From assembly GCF_002911015.1 (NCBI RefSeq), contig NZ_KZ626843.1:62001-126000 (forward strand): a stretch of 64,000 bases of DNA, read 5' to 3'. The notes beneath the pieces were generated by a model. That model saw only the letters and a program-made list of their open reading frames with translations, was not told where the DNA came from and did no database searches. The position numbers and the translations under genes were made by a program. Source of the stretch: Streptomyces populi. GTDB lineage: Bacteria; Actinomycetota; Actinomycetes; Streptomycetales; Streptomycetaceae. Positions within the stretch are counted from its first letter, which is position 1. Every line of letters starts with the position of its first letter. Shown in pieces: positions 15,968-25,366 of the stretch.

Positions 15968-18900
15968 CTACTTCTCGGTCACCCCGGCCGAGTCGAACGT
16001 CGCGACCTCGTGCATCGCCCGCGCCGCGCTCTGCACGACGGGCAGGGCCAGGAGGGCGCCGGTGCCCTCGCCGAGACGCAGGTCGAGGTCGATCAGGGGA
16101 CGCAGGCCCAGCTTGTTCAGGGCGGCCACGTGACCGGGCTCGGCGCTGCGGTGGCCCGCGATGCAGGCGGCCAGCACCTCGGGGGCGATGGCGCGGGCCA
16201 CCAGGGCGGCGGCGCCCGCGCTGACGCCGTCCAGGATCACCGGCGTCCGCAGGGACGCGCCGCCGAGGAGGAGACCGACCATGGCGGCGTGCTCCAGACC
16301 GCCGATCGCCGCGAGGACGCCGATCGGGTCCGCCGGGTCCGGCTGGTGGAACTCGATGGCGCGGCGGACGACCTCGGTCTTGCGGGCCAGGGTCTCGTCG
16401 TTGATGCCGGTGCCGCGGCCCGTCACCTCGGCCGGGTCGGCACCGGTGAAGACCGAGATCAGGGCGGCCGACGCGGTCGTGTTGGCGATGCCCATCTCAC
16501 CGGTCAGCAGCGCCTTGTTGCCCGCGGCCACCAGGTCGCGGGCCGTCTCGATGCCCACCTCGAGCGCGGCGACGGCCTCTTCCCGGGTCATGGCGGGACC
16601 CGTGGTCATGTCGGCGGTGCCGGCGCGGACCTTGCGCGGCAGCAGGCCCGGCGTGGCGGGCAGGTCCGAGGCGACGCCCACGTCGACGACGCAGACCTCG
16701 GCGCCCACCTGGTTGGCGAAGGCGTTGCAGACCGCGCCGCCACCGAGGAAGTTGGCCACCATCTGGCCGGTGACCTCCTGCGGCCAGGGGGTGACGCCCT
16801 GCGCGTGGACACCGTGGTCACCGGCGAAGATCGCGACGGCGGCCGGCTCCGGGATCGGCGGCGGGCACATCCGGGACAGGCCCGACAACTGCGCGGAGAT
16901 GATCTCCAGCATGCCGAGGGCGCCCGCGGGCTTGGTCATCCGCTTCTGGCGCTCCCACGCCTCGCCCAGCGCCTTGGCGTCCAGGGGGCGGATGTTGGAG
17001 ACCGTCTCGGCGAGCAGGTCGTGCGGCTCCTCGCCGGGCAGGGCGCGGCGGCCGTACGTCTCCTCGTGCACGACCCACGACAGGGGGCGGCGCTTGGACC
17101 AGCCGGCCTGCATCAGCTCGGGCTCCTCCGGGAACTCGTCGACGTACCCGACGCACAGGTAGGCGACGACCTCCAGGTGGTCGGGCAGGCCCAGGGCGCG
17201 GACCATCTCGCGCTCGTCGAAGAAGCTGACCCAGCCGACGCCGAGGCCCTCGGCGCGGGCGGCGAGCCAGAAGTTCTCCACGGCGAGCGCGGCGGAGTAC
17301 GGGGCCATCTGCGGCTGGGTGTGCCGGCCGAGGGTGTGACGGCCGCCGCGGGTCGGGTCGGCGGTGACGACGACGTTCACCGGGGTGTCGAGGATGGCCT
17401 CGATCTTCATTTCCTTGAACTGCTTGGCGCGGCCCTTGGGAAGCGACTTGGCGTAGGCCTCGCGCTGGCGCTGGGCGAGTTCGTGCATGCTGCGCCGGGT
17501 CTCGGCGGAGCGGATGACGACGAAGTCCCAGGGCTGGGAGTGACCGACGGACGGCGCGGTGTGCGCGGCCTCCAGGACGCGCAGCAGCACGTCGTGCGGG
17601 ATCGGGTCGTCGCGGAAGCCGTTGCGGATGTCGCGGCGTTCGCGGATCACCCGCAGGACGGCCTCGCGTTCGGCGTCGTTGAAGCCGGGGGCGGCCGGAC
17701 CGGTGGACTCGCGTACCTCTTCCACCACGGCCGTGCCCTCTTCCTGGTCCGCGCCCTGGGTGCGCAGGTCCTCCGCCTGCTGCGCGGCCACGGGTTCCGG
17801 CTCCGCGGTGAGCGGCTGCGGCACGGACACGCCCTCGGGCTCGGCCTCCGCCTCCCGGGGGGCGGGCACCGACGCCTGCGCGACCGGCTCGGCCTCCGCC
17901 ACGGGAGTCTCCTCGGCCGGTACGGGCGCCACGGTCACGGCGGCCTGGGCCGGCTCCTGGGCCGGCGGCTGCTCCTCGACGGCCGGCGGGACGGTCACGC
18001 CGTGCGGCGGGGTCGGGGCCAGGTGCGCGGCCGTCGGCACCGTGCCCTCCACGGGCACGAAATGGCCGAGGCTCTGGTCGGCCTGGGGCACGACGGGCGC
18101 GCCGGGGAATCCGGGGACGCCCGCCGCCGGGTCCGTACCGCTCTCGGGGTGCGGGTCACCGTCGGCCCGGCCCACGGCCTCGGTCGGCGCGTCCGCCTCC
18201 ACCGGTGCGGCCTGCGGGGTCTCGGCGGAACCGGGGCCGGGCAGGTCGGTGCCGTCGTGGGCGGCGGCCTCCTCTGCCGGAACGGCACCGTTCTCGGCGG
18301 GGGCCGGCCGGTCGGTGAACTGCTGGGCCTCGGCCGCGTCGGGGGTGATGTCCTGTCCGCTCTGCGAGGCGTCCGCCGAGCGCGCGGAGAGCGCCGACAG
18401 CGCGGAGTCCGGGGTCTCGTAGGGGTGCGGGACCGGGGCTCCGACGGGCTGCTCGTCTCCGGGCAGGGAGGCCTCGTCCACGAGGGGAACGGCCTGTTCC
18501 GGCGCGGGGGCGACGGGCTCGGCCTCCTGAACCACGGGCTCGGCCGGGCCGGCTCCGTCGGTGTCCTGGTCGGCGGGCTGCTCCGGGGCCTGCGCGGCGG
18601 CGTCCTCGGCGGGGACGGGCTCCTCGGCCGGGGCGTGCGGCACCGCGGGCCCGGCGTCCTCGGCGAGCTGCGCCGGTACGACCTCGGGCACGGGCGTCTC
18701 CGCCCCGCTCGCGATCCCTGTCACGGCGTCGGCGGTGTCCGGTGCGCCCGGGGTCTCCGGGGCGTCCTGGAACTGCGGGGCGTCCGGGCCGTCCGTCGCG
18801 GGCACGGCCTCGGGGGCCGGGTCGTCCGTCCGGTCCTGGAGGCCCAGCGGCGCCGCGTCGGCCTCCGGCGCGGGTGCCTGGGCGGCGTCGGGCGCCGGGA

Positions 18901-19630
18901 CCGAGTCGTGGACGAGGTGCTCCGCCACGACGGCGGGTGCCTGCTCGGCCTCCGCGGCCCCCGGCAGCTCGGGGTCCGGTACGGGCTCCGCGTCCACCGC
19001 GGAGCCGGGCAGCTGTCCCGTCTCGGGGACGACCGTCCCAGGGGCGGCCGTCTCCGCGGCCATGACCTCGCCGCCCGCCGGAACGGTCCCCCACGGCGCC
19101 GCGCTCTGCGGCGGGGCCTCGGCGGACTGGGGCACGTCCAGGTACTCCGGACCGACGGTCGGCGGGCCGGCCTGGTGCAGGGGCACGACCGGGGTGGTCA
19201 TGGAACCCGGACGGGCACCCGCCGGTCCGCGGTCGGCGAGCGAACGCACCGGGCTGGAGGAACCGTCCGGCGTGGGCGGACCGAGGTGCAGCGGACGGCG
19301 CGGCGCCACGGGCTGCGGGACCGGCTGGGGCACGGGCGCCGGGCTCGGCGCGCGCACGGCGCCGAGGTCGATGGCGCCGGTGTCGCGGCCGTCCGTCTCG
19401 TGCGGACCGGGTTCGTCGGTGAAGGGCATCGGGGCCGGCGGCGGCACCTCGTTGCCCCAGGCTCCCTGGGCACCGGGCGCGCCCGGCAGCAGGAGCAGGT
19501 CGTCGTCCTCGACAGGGTTCTCGGAAGCGTCGAGGAAGGTGTACGCACCCGGTGCGGCGACGCCCGGCTGCTCCACCATGCCTGCGTTCTCCGGCAATCC
19601 CTCGCCCGGGACCTGGCCGGTGTCGGTCAT
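15968..19630 (-). CDS. cobT: BluB-CobT fusion with long disordered N-terminus
   Basis: 1220 aa in three parts. Residues 1 to about 640 are a Pro/Ala/Glu/Asp-rich low-complexity region with few hydrophobics. About 645-865 is a BluB flavin-destructase domain (ERRDIRNGF, AAHTAPSVGHSQPWDFVVI, GLGVGWVSFF), which turns FMN into 5,6-dimethylbenzimidazole. The final 350 residues are CobT, which couples that base to nicotinate mononucleotide phosphoribose: IFAGDHGVHAQGVTPWPQEV and catalytic-Glu motif EGTGALLALPVV. Making and activating the lower ligand in one chain is sensible. Full-length, no frameshift. No cobalamin riboswitch seen upstream. Confidence 0.92.
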   Translation of the reverse strand: MTDTGQVPGEGLPENAGMVEQPGVAAPGAYTFLDASENPVEDDDLLLLPGAPGAQGAWGNEVPPPAPMPFTDEPGPHETDGRDTGAIDLGAVRAPSPAPVPQPVPQPVAPRRPLHLGPPTPDGSSSPVRSLADRGPAGARPGSMTTPVVPLHQAGPPTVGPEYLDVPQSAEAPPQSAAPWGTVPAGGEVMAAETAAPGTVVPETGQLPGSAVDAEPVPDPELPGAAEAEQAPAVVAEHLVHDSVPAPDAAQAPAPEADAAPLGLQDRTDDPAPEAVPATDGPDAPQFQDAPETPGAPDTADAVTGIASGAETPVPEVVPAQLAEDAGPAVPHAPAEEPVPAEDAAAQAPEQPADQDTDGAGPAEPVVQEAEPVAPAPEQAVPLVDEASLPGDEQPVGAPVPHPYETPDSALSALSARSADASQSGQDITPDAAEAQQFTDRPAPAENGAVPAEEAAAHDGTDLPGPGSAETPQAAPVEADAPTEAVGRADGDPHPESGTDPAAGVPGFPGAPVVPQADQSLGHFVPVEGTVPTAAHLAPTPPHGVTVPPAVEEQPPAQEPAQAAVTVAPVPAEETPVAEAEPVAQASVPAPREAEAEPEGVSVPQPLTAEPEPVAAQQAEDLRTQGADQEEGTAVVEEVRESTGPAAPGFNDAEREAVLRVIRERRDIRNGFRDDPIPHDVLLRVLEAAHTAPSVGHSQPWDFVVIRSAETRRSMHELAQRQREAYAKSLPKGRAKQFKEMKIEAILDTPVNVVVTADPTRGGRHTLGRHTQPQMAPYSAALAVENFWLAARAEGLGVGWVSFFDEREMVRALGLPDHLEVVAYLCVGYVDEFPEEPELMQAGWSKRRPLSWVVHEETYGRRALPGEEPHDLLAETVSNIRPLDAKALGEAWERQKRMTKPAGALGMLEIISAQLSGLSRMCPPPIPEPAAVAIFAGDHGVHAQGVTPWPQEVTGQMVANFLGGGAVCNAFANQVGAEVCVVDVGVASDLPATPGLLPRKVRAGTADMTTGPAMTREEAVAALEVGIETARDLVAAGNKALLTGEMGIANTTASAALISVFTGADPAEVTGRGTGINDETLARKTEVVRRAIEFHQPDPADPIGVLAAIGGLEHAAMVGLLLGGASLRTPVILDGVSAGAAALVARAIAPEVLAACIAGHRSAEPGHVAALNKLGLRPLIDLDLRLGEGTGALLALPVVQSAARAMHEVATFDSAGVTEK

Positions 19631-19977
19631 GCGTACCCCTCGCCCATCGGATTAGTGCTCCAAAGTCCAGCTCGCCCGGAACGGCGCACCGACCGCCCCA
19701 CAGTGAAGAACGAGCGTGCGTGCCCAGCGGCACGAACGACCCGCCTACAAAGACGACAAAGCCATTAACTGGCATTGTCCCGGTCATCCCGCCCTCGCGA
19801 CAGCGTGATCCGCGAGTGCCCGCTGTGGACTGCGCCACGTTGCGCGTCCTCCGGTTCCGACGTACCCCACACACGCCTCAAAACGGGCGGGTTTTCCGGA
19901 CATTGGCCGACGAAAGGCCGACCTCCGGGAGCGGTACGACGATCGGCCAGCCTACCGCGCGCAGTACGACAACAGGA

Positions 19978-21189
19978 TCACGGGGCGCGATCCGGCAGAC
20001 GGCCGCTGAGCAGGAACGCGACGCTCCGCTCCTTCTCCGTCCAGGCCCTCGTGTCGAGTTCGACGGACTGGACGAGGGCGCACTCGACGTCATAGCCGTG
20101 TTCGGTCAGATCGCGGCCGATGAGTTCGGCGGCGTCACGGGTGGCGGCGTGCGCGACGATGCGCTGGGGCCGGCGGTCCGCGACCGCGGAGACGACCTCC
20201 GCTCCCCCGCCCCCGACGCGCACGACATCGGGTTCGGGCAGGTCCTCCAGGACGTGCGGGGCGCTGCCGTGCACGATCTGCATCTGCACGCCGTACCGGC
20301 GGGCCGAGTGCTCGGCGCGGGCGCAGGAGCCCGGACTGCGGTCGACCGCGATGACGGCGGCACCGGTGCGGGCGGCCTCGACGGCGAAGGCGCCGCTGCC
20401 GGAGCCGATGTCCCAGACGAGGTCGCCTACGCGCGGTCCCAGCCGGGCGAGTTGGGCGGCGCGCAGCAGATCGGTCTCGCCCTCGCCGAGCGCCCCGCCG
20501 TACGCGCCCGCGGGCAGCGCCCAGCCGCGCGGTCCGCCGCCGGGGTCCCGGCCGGCGATCCAGCCGCTCCCCTGGGCTGCGGCCACGAAGCCGCCGATGA
20601 CGATCACCACGTTCGGGTCGCGCCAGGTGTGGTCGGCCGCCTTGTCGGAGGTCAGGATCGTGACCTGCTCGCGGGCGGTGCCGAGTTCCTCACAGATGAC
20701 GAAGGTGCGGTGCACTCCCTCGAGCAGCAGCCCGAGTTCGGCGGGTCCGGCCCCGGGTGAGGTGAGAACTGCGACTTTAGTGTGGGCTCGGCATACATTC
20801 ACCGCGCGTCGCAGCGTACGGCTGTGTGCGACGACTACTTGTGCGTCGTCCCAAGGCATCCCGGCACGGGCGAAGGCGGCGGCCACGGCGGAGACGGCGG
20901 GCACGACCTCGACCTCCAGGCCGAACTCGGGTGCGCGCAGAGTGCGTACGACGCCGAAGAACCCCGGATCCCCGTCGGCGAGGACGACGGCGGTGCCCCG
21001 GTGGCTCGCGATCCGGCCGGCGGCGAGGGCGACACTGCCCAGCCGGACGCGTTCGGCGCCCTCGGGCACTTCGGGGAGCTCGAGATGGTGGGCCGCGCCG
21101 GCCACCATCGTGGCGGCACCGAGGGCGGAGCGCGCCGCAACGGTCAGCGGCGAGCCGTCCCAGCCGATCACCGTGACCCGGTCGGCCAT
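19978..21189 (-). CDS. cobL: Precorrin-6Y C5,15-methyltransferase (decarboxylating)
   Basis: 403 aa fusing CbiE-like and CbiT-like halves. N-terminal SAM tetrapyrrole methylase with VTVIGWDGSPL and LADGDPGFFGVVRTL; C-terminal Rossmann methyltransferase with GEGETDLLRAAQLARLGP, WDIGSGSGAFAVEAA and AVDRSPG. It methylates C5 and C15 and decarboxylates the C12 acetate of the corrin ring. ATG 21189 lies 11 nt after GGAG. Upstream gap 21190-21492 holds CGACC-rich repeats and an inverted CGTATG...CATACG pair (21378-21403), possibly its control region. Confidence 0.92.
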   Translation of the reverse strand: MADRVTVIGWDGSPLTVAARSALGAATMVAGAAHHLELPEVPEGAERVRLGSVALAAGRIASHRGTAVVLADGDPGFFGVVRTLRAPEFGLEVEVVPAVSAVAAAFARAGMPWDDAQVVVAHSRTLRRAVNVCRAHTKVAVLTSPGAGPAELGLLLEGVHRTFVICEELGTAREQVTILTSDKAADHTWRDPNVVIVIGGFVAAAQGSGWIAGRDPGGGPRGWALPAGAYGGALGEGETDLLRAAQLARLGPRVGDLVWDIGSGSGAFAVEAARTGAAVIAVDRSPGSCARAEHSARRYGVQMQIVHGSAPHVLEDLPEPDVVRVGGGGAEVVSAVADRRPQRIVAHAATRDAAELIGRDLTEHGYDVECALVQSVELDTRAWTEKERSVAFLLSGRLPDRAP

Positions 21190-21492
21190 CGTCGTCAGTC
21201 TCCAGAAGGTCTTCGCAGGTCTCAGGTGCAGCCCGGGCGGGCTTGGTGAGGGTACCCCGGTGCGGTCCGGCGGCGGTGTGCCGGTCGGCGTGGCGCGCGA
21301 CGCGAGCGGTCCCGTCCCGCCCGGACGACGGCCGCGGTCCACGGGACCGGGATCCGGCGAGGTGCCCCATGTGCACCCGTATGACCCGACACGACCGCAT
21401 ACGACTCACCACGACCGTGTACGACCCGTCATGGCAGGTCCCGTTCGCCGGGGCGGGCCGCGCGCGGGGACCGCCGTGCCCGCCCGGTCCCC

Positions 21493-22131
21493 TCAGTTCC
21501 AGTCGTTGAACGAGGCGAAGCCGCCGGTGTCGCCGAGGTGCCCGTCCATGCCGTCCAGGTCCTCGGGCAGCAGGCTCCACACGATGAAGTCGGTGCGCAG
21601 GTCGACCCAGGTGCCTTCCTCGGTCCGGGTGCGCGCTATGCAGGCGTTGCGCAGCACGCCCTCGCTGATGCAGCCGATCTTCTGGGCGACCTGCTGCGAG
21701 GCGGTGTTGCCGGCGGCCGTGCGCAGTTCGACGCGCTCGAACTTCTGGTCGCTGAAGAGCCATCGGGCGGTGGCGAGCGCGGCCTCGGAGGCGTAGCCCT
21801 CGCCCCGCGCCCAGGGGGCGATGATGTAGGACAGCTCGGTGGAGCGGACCCGCCAGTTGGTCTTGCCGAGCTGGATGACTCCGACCAGGCGCTGGGTGAG
21901 GAACTCGGTGACGGCGAGGTCGAGGCCACGCCCCTGGGCCCGTTCCGTGGGCGCGTAGTCGGTGATCCAGTCGTGGGCACCGCCCTCGGTGAACGGCTGC
22001 GGGATCGACGTCCACGCCGCCACCATCTCGTCGTTCATCATCTCCGTCAGCGCGGGCACGTCGTCCTCGTCGAGCGCACGCAGGACCAACCGCTCCGTGC
22101 TGATGGAGATGTCGGGGAAGGTGCTCGTCAT
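21493..22131 (-). CDS. RimJ/RimL-type GNAT N-acetyltransferase
   Basis: 212 aa. STERLVLRALDEDDVPAL at the start and ELSYIIAPWARGEGYASEAA, LRTAAGNTASQQVAQKIGCISEGVLRN in the core match the RimJ/RimL subgroup that acetylates protein N-termini or small amines. ATG follows CGGAG at 6 nt. The C-terminal tail (DGHLGDTGGFASFNDWN) is an extension. Substrate unknown. Confidence 0.85.
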   Translation of the reverse strand: MTSTFPDISISTERLVLRALDEDDVPALTEMMNDEMVAAWTSIPQPFTEGGAHDWITDYAPTERAQGRGLDLAVTEFLTQRLVGVIQLGKTNWRVRSTELSYIIAPWARGEGYASEAALATARWLFSDQKFERVELRTAAGNTASQQVAQKIGCISEGVLRNACIARTRTEEGTWVDLRTDFIVWSLLPEDLDGMDGHLGDTGGFASFNDWN

Positions 22132-22225
22132 GCGACGCTCCGTAACCGTCGGGGACTTCGGACCTGATGTACCGTCGGGTCCGCTGAACTGCCCAGCATG
22201 CAGCATGAAACCACCGAACGGCACA

Positions 22226-22260
22226 ACGGGGTCCACTCCGGGTAATGGAGTGGACCCCGT
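22226..22260. terminator. Terminator of metNIQ, perfect 14-bp stem
   Basis: ACGGGGTCCACTCC and GGAGTGGACCCCGT pair perfectly around a 7-nt loop, 46 bp beyond the metQ stop. Confidence 0.85.
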
Positions 22261-22306
22261 GCGGTGACGAGGGCGGCCGCGGGCGGCGGGCCGCCCGGTC
22301 CCCGGC

Positions 22307-23143
22307 CTACTTGAACGACGGGATGACGGAACCGGCGTACTTGTCCTCGATGAACTTCTTCACCTCGGGCGAGGTGAGCAGCTTGGCGAGCTTCTTCACC
22401 CGCGGGTCGTTCTCGTTGCCCTTCTTGACGGCGAGGAAGTTCCCGTACGGGTTGTTCGTCGCCGACTCCAGGACGAGCGCGTCCTCGGCGGGCTTGAGGC
22501 CGGAGGATATGGCGTAGTTGCCGTTGATCACCGCGGCGTCCACGTCGTCCAGGGAACGCGGGGTCTGAGCCGCCTCGACCTCCTTGAACTTGAGGTTCTT
22601 GGGGTTCTTGGCGATGTCCTGCGGGGTCGCCTCGCTGCCGGCGCCGTCCTTGAGGGTGATGAGCCCGTTGGACGCGAGCAGCTTCAGGGCCCTCGCCTCG
22701 TTCACGGCGTCGTTCGGCACGGCGACGGTCGCGCCGCTCTTCAGCGCGTCGGCGCTCTTCACCTTGTGGGAGTAGAGGCCGAGCGGCTCCAGGTGCACCG
22801 TGACGACGGGCACGATGTGGGTGCCGCGCTTCTTGTTGAAGTCGTCGAGGTACGGCTGGTTCTGGAAGTAGTTGGCGTCGACCGAGCCGTCCTCGGTGGC
22901 CGTGTTGGGGACGATGTAGTCCTGGAACTCCTTGACCTCCAGGTCGAGGCCCGCCTTCTTCGCCAGGTTCTTCTCGATGAAGTTCAGGATCTCGGCGTGG
23001 GGGACCGGGCTGGCGGCGACGACGAGCGGGCCGCTGTAGTCGGAGGACGAGGAGGAGTCCTTGTCCGAACCGCAGGCGGAGAGACCCAGGGTGAGGGCTC
23101 CGGCGGCGAGGACGGCGGTGGTGATCTTGGCAGTGTTACGCAC
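22307..23143 (-). CDS. metQ: Methionine-binding lipoprotein MetQ
   Basis: 278-aa NlpA/MetQ family lipoprotein. Signal peptide ends in lipobox LSAC; mature part has VAASPVPHAEILNF, YIVPNTATEDGSVDANYFQN and INGNYAISSGL, hallmarks of D/L-methionine binding proteins. Membrane-anchored outside the cell, it feeds the MetI/MetN importer encoded just upstream. GTG 23143 with GGAAAGG upstream. Confidence 0.95.
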   Translation of the reverse strand: MRNTAKITTAVLAAGALTLGLSACGSDKDSSSSSDYSGPLVVAASPVPHAEILNFIEKNLAKKAGLDLEVKEFQDYIVPNTATEDGSVDANYFQNQPYLDDFNKKRGTHIVPVVTVHLEPLGLYSHKVKSADALKSGATVAVPNDAVNEARALKLLASNGLITLKDGAGSEATPQDIAKNPKNLKFKEVEAAQTPRSLDDVDAAVINGNYAISSGLKPAEDALVLESATNNPYGNFLAVKKGNENDPRVKKLAKLLTSPEVKKFIEDKYAGSVIPSFK

Positions 23144-23266
23144 GAAAAGTGCCTTTCCTGAGGGGTGGAGCGACCCCGTCATGGGGTGGACGGGGAAATC
23201 TGTGAGGGGGCCGGGGCCTCGCGGGTCCACGGCGGGGCCGGGGAGCGCGCGGGGTCCGCGGGTCGT

Positions 23267-24004
23267 TCAGGCGGCCTCGCCGACGTCCGCGGCGGCGGGC
23301 CGGCGGGACTTCAGCAGGCGCAGCCTCGGGGCCGGGCCCGAGTGGCCGCCGCGGCGGTCCAGGGTGCGGGCCGCGTGGTCACCGGCGAACTGGATGGCCG
23401 AGATGACCACGGCGAGGATGGCGACGATGATCCACATCAGCTCGGTCTCGAAGCGCTGGTAGCCGTAGCGGATGGCGAGGTCGCCCAGCCCGCCGGCGCC
23501 GACGGTGCCGGCCATCGCGGAGTAGCCGATGAGGGCCACGACCGTGGTGGTCGCCGAGGAGATCAGCGACGGCAGCGCCTCGGGGACGAGGACCTTGCGG
23601 ACGACGGTCCAGGTGTTGCCGCCCATCGCCTGCACGGCCTCGACGAGCCCGCCGTCCACTTCACGGACGGCCGTCTCGACCAGACGCGCGAAGAACGGGA
23701 TCGCGCCGATGGCGAGCGGCACGATGGCGGCCTCGCGGCCGATGGTCGTGCCGGTGACCCAGCGGGTGAAGGTCATCAGGGCGACCATCAGGATGATGAA
23801 CGGCATCGAGCGGGCGATGTTCACGACCTGCCCGACGACCTTGTTGGCGACGACGTTCTGCAGCAGGCCACCACGGTCCGTCAGCACCAGCAGGAGACCG
23901 AGCGGCAGACCGCCGACGATCGCTATGAGGGTGGACCAGCCGACCATGTAGAGCGTGTTCCAACACTCCTCGGACAGCAGCGGCTGCATCTCGTTCCAGC
24001 TCAC
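23267..24004 (-). CDS. metI: Methionine ABC transporter permease MetI
   Basis: 245 aa with five to six membrane helices; MVGWSTLIAIVGGLPLGLLL near the start, ARSMPFIILMVALMTFTRW, and the EAA loop EAVQAMGGNTWTVVRKVLVP that contacts the ATPase. Its GTG overlaps the metN stop (GTGA), implying coupled translation. C-terminus is extended by about 35 basic/Ala-rich residues compared with E. coli MetI. Confidence 0.95.
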   Translation of the reverse strand: MSWNEMQPLLSEECWNTLYMVGWSTLIAIVGGLPLGLLLVLTDRGGLLQNVVANKVVGQVVNIARSMPFIILMVALMTFTRWVTGTTIGREAAIVPLAIGAIPFFARLVETAVREVDGGLVEAVQAMGGNTWTVVRKVLVPEALPSLISSATTTVVALIGYSAMAGTVGAGGLGDLAIRYGYQRFETELMWIIVAILAVVISAIQFAGDHAARTLDRRGGHSGPAPRLRLLKSRRPAAADVGEAA

Positions 24005-25038
24005 TTGGCGGCACCTTCCTCGACCAGCTCGGGCTGCTGCCCCTGGATCTCGATCTGCAGGCCCTGCTCGCGCAGGAATCCGATCGGCACGACGTTCTCC
24101 TCGTAACGGCCGGGCAGTTCGATGCGCATCCGGCCGACCTGCCTGCCACCGACGGTGTCCATCGCGGCGCCGAGGATCGAGATGTCGATGTTGTAGGTGC
24201 GCGAGAGCTGCGAGATGACCGGCTGGGTGGCCGACTCCCCGTGGAAGGTGACGTCGATGACGGTGCGGTCGTCGCCGGAGGCGGTGCCGCTGACCGGGAA
24301 GAGGGCGGAGGCCAGCTCGGAGCCGGGCGTCGCGAGCAGTTCGCTGACGGTGCCGGACTCCACGATGCGGCCCTTGTCCATCAGCGCGGCCGAGTCGCAG
24401 ACCGTCTTGACGACGTCCATCTCGTGGGTGATGAGCAGGACGGTGAGGCCCAACTGGCGGTTCAGGTCGCGCAGGAGCTGGAGGATGGAGCGGGTGGTCT
24501 CCGGGTCGAGGGCGCTGGTCGCCTCGTCGGAGAGCAGCACCTTCGGGTCGCCGGCCAGCGCGCGGGCGATGCCGACGCGCTGCTTCTGGCCGCCGGAGAG
24601 CTGGGCCGGGTAGGACCCCGCCTTGTCGGACAGGCCGACCAGGTCGAGGAGTTGGAGGGCCTTGCGGCCGCGCTCCCTCCTGGTGAGCCCGAGGATGTCG
24701 AGCGGCAGCTCGACGTTCTCCTGGACGGTCCGCGAGGACAGCAGGTTGAAGTGCTGGAAGACCATGCCGATCCGGGTGCGCGCCCGGCGGAGTTCCCGGC
24801 CGGCGCGCGAGCCGCGCCCGACGAGGGCGGTGAGGTCCTGGCCGGCGACGGTGACCGTGCCGGAGGTGGGACGCTCCAGGAGGTTGACGCAGCGGATGAG
24901 CGAGGACTTGCCGGCGCCGGACTGGCCGATGACGCCGTACACCTCGCCTTCGCGGACGTGCAGATCGACGCCGTCGAGGGCGGTCACTTCACGGCCGCGC
25001 GAGCGGTAGACCTTGGTGAGGCCCGTTGTCGTGATCAC
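24001..25038 (-). CDS. metN: Methionine ABC transporter ATPase MetN
   Basis: 345 aa. ABC ATPase with Walker A GQSGAGKSS, Q-loop MVFQHFNLL, signature LSGGQKQRVGIARAL, Walker B KVLLSDEATSAL and switch THE; a C-terminal NIL domain (about 265-340) that binds methionine and inhibits transport. GTG 25038 preferred (CGGAAACCCCA upstream); GTG 25053 possible. First structural gene of metN-metI-metQ; the leader region is long (about 290 nt from a putative start site) and carries a Cys/Met-rich leader ORF. Confidence 0.95.
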   Translation of the reverse strand: MITTTGLTKVYRSRGREVTALDGVDLHVREGEVYGVIGQSGAGKSSLIRCVNLLERPTSGTVTVAGQDLTALVGRGSRAGRELRRARTRIGMVFQHFNLLSSRTVQENVELPLDILGLTRRERGRKALQLLDLVGLSDKAGSYPAQLSGGQKQRVGIARALAGDPKVLLSDEATSALDPETTRSILQLLRDLNRQLGLTVLLITHEMDVVKTVCDSAALMDKGRIVESGTVSELLATPGSELASALFPVSGTASGDDRTVIDVTFHGESATQPVISQLSRTYNIDISILGAAMDTVGGRQVGRMRIELPGRYEENVVPIGFLREQGLQIEIQGQQPELVEEGAAK

Positions 25039-25244
25039 TGGGGTTTCCGTCACTGTCGAGTGCGGGGCGTGGGTGTGCGCCGGGCACGGGTGCATTCGGT
25101 CGGAACGCGGCACGGTTCTCGCGATGGCGATGGAACCGGAAGGAGAACGTGTGCGCGGGGCAGCCCGGTCACGTACGCGGTACGGACACGAGGCGCGGCG
25201 GTCCCGCTTCGGGGCGCGGGATCAGAAGGTGGTGCGAGGGCCCT

Positions 25245-25331
25245 CTAGCAGGCACACATTCGACACATACAACGAGCACCGGGCGTCATGGTCGCCTCGG
25301 TCGCAAGGATGCGGTTGCTCGTCGTGGTCAT
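25245..25331 (-). CDS. Cys/Met-rich leader peptide upstream of metNIQ
   Basis: A 28-codon ORF whose last eight residues are C-M-C-R-M-C-A-C before TAG: four Cys and two Met, three of the Cys codons being the rarer TGT. Two starts are possible: ATG 25331, preceded by TTTACT 7 nt away (leaderless), or internal ATG 25289 with GAGG five bases upstream, giving MTPGARCMCRMCAC. Position and composition suit a ribosome-stalling attenuator sensing cysteinyl/methionyl-tRNA. The palindrome GAGGGCCCTC begins at the stop codon. Not recognised from any database; inference. Confidence 0.55.
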   Translation of the reverse strand: MTTTSNRILATEATMTPGARCMCRMCAC

Positions 25332-25366
25332 GGGAGGAAGTAAAGCAGACCGGGGGCCGGGGGCCA

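Noticed and set aside
15800..19768. A 1322-codon plus-strand ORF opposite bluB-cobT
   Set aside because: Shadow of the 1220-aa fusion gene; no ribosome site and composition typical of antisense frames.
21190..21492. Possible cobalamin riboswitch upstream of cobL (minus-strand CTGAGACCTGCGAAG resembles part of the consensus)
   Set aside because: No GCCACTG B12 box or paired core elements could be found here or in the 346-bp gap upstream of cobT.
25039..25245. SAM riboswitch in the long metN leader
   Set aside because: None of the SAM-I or SAM-II core sequences are present; the leader ORF explains the region better.
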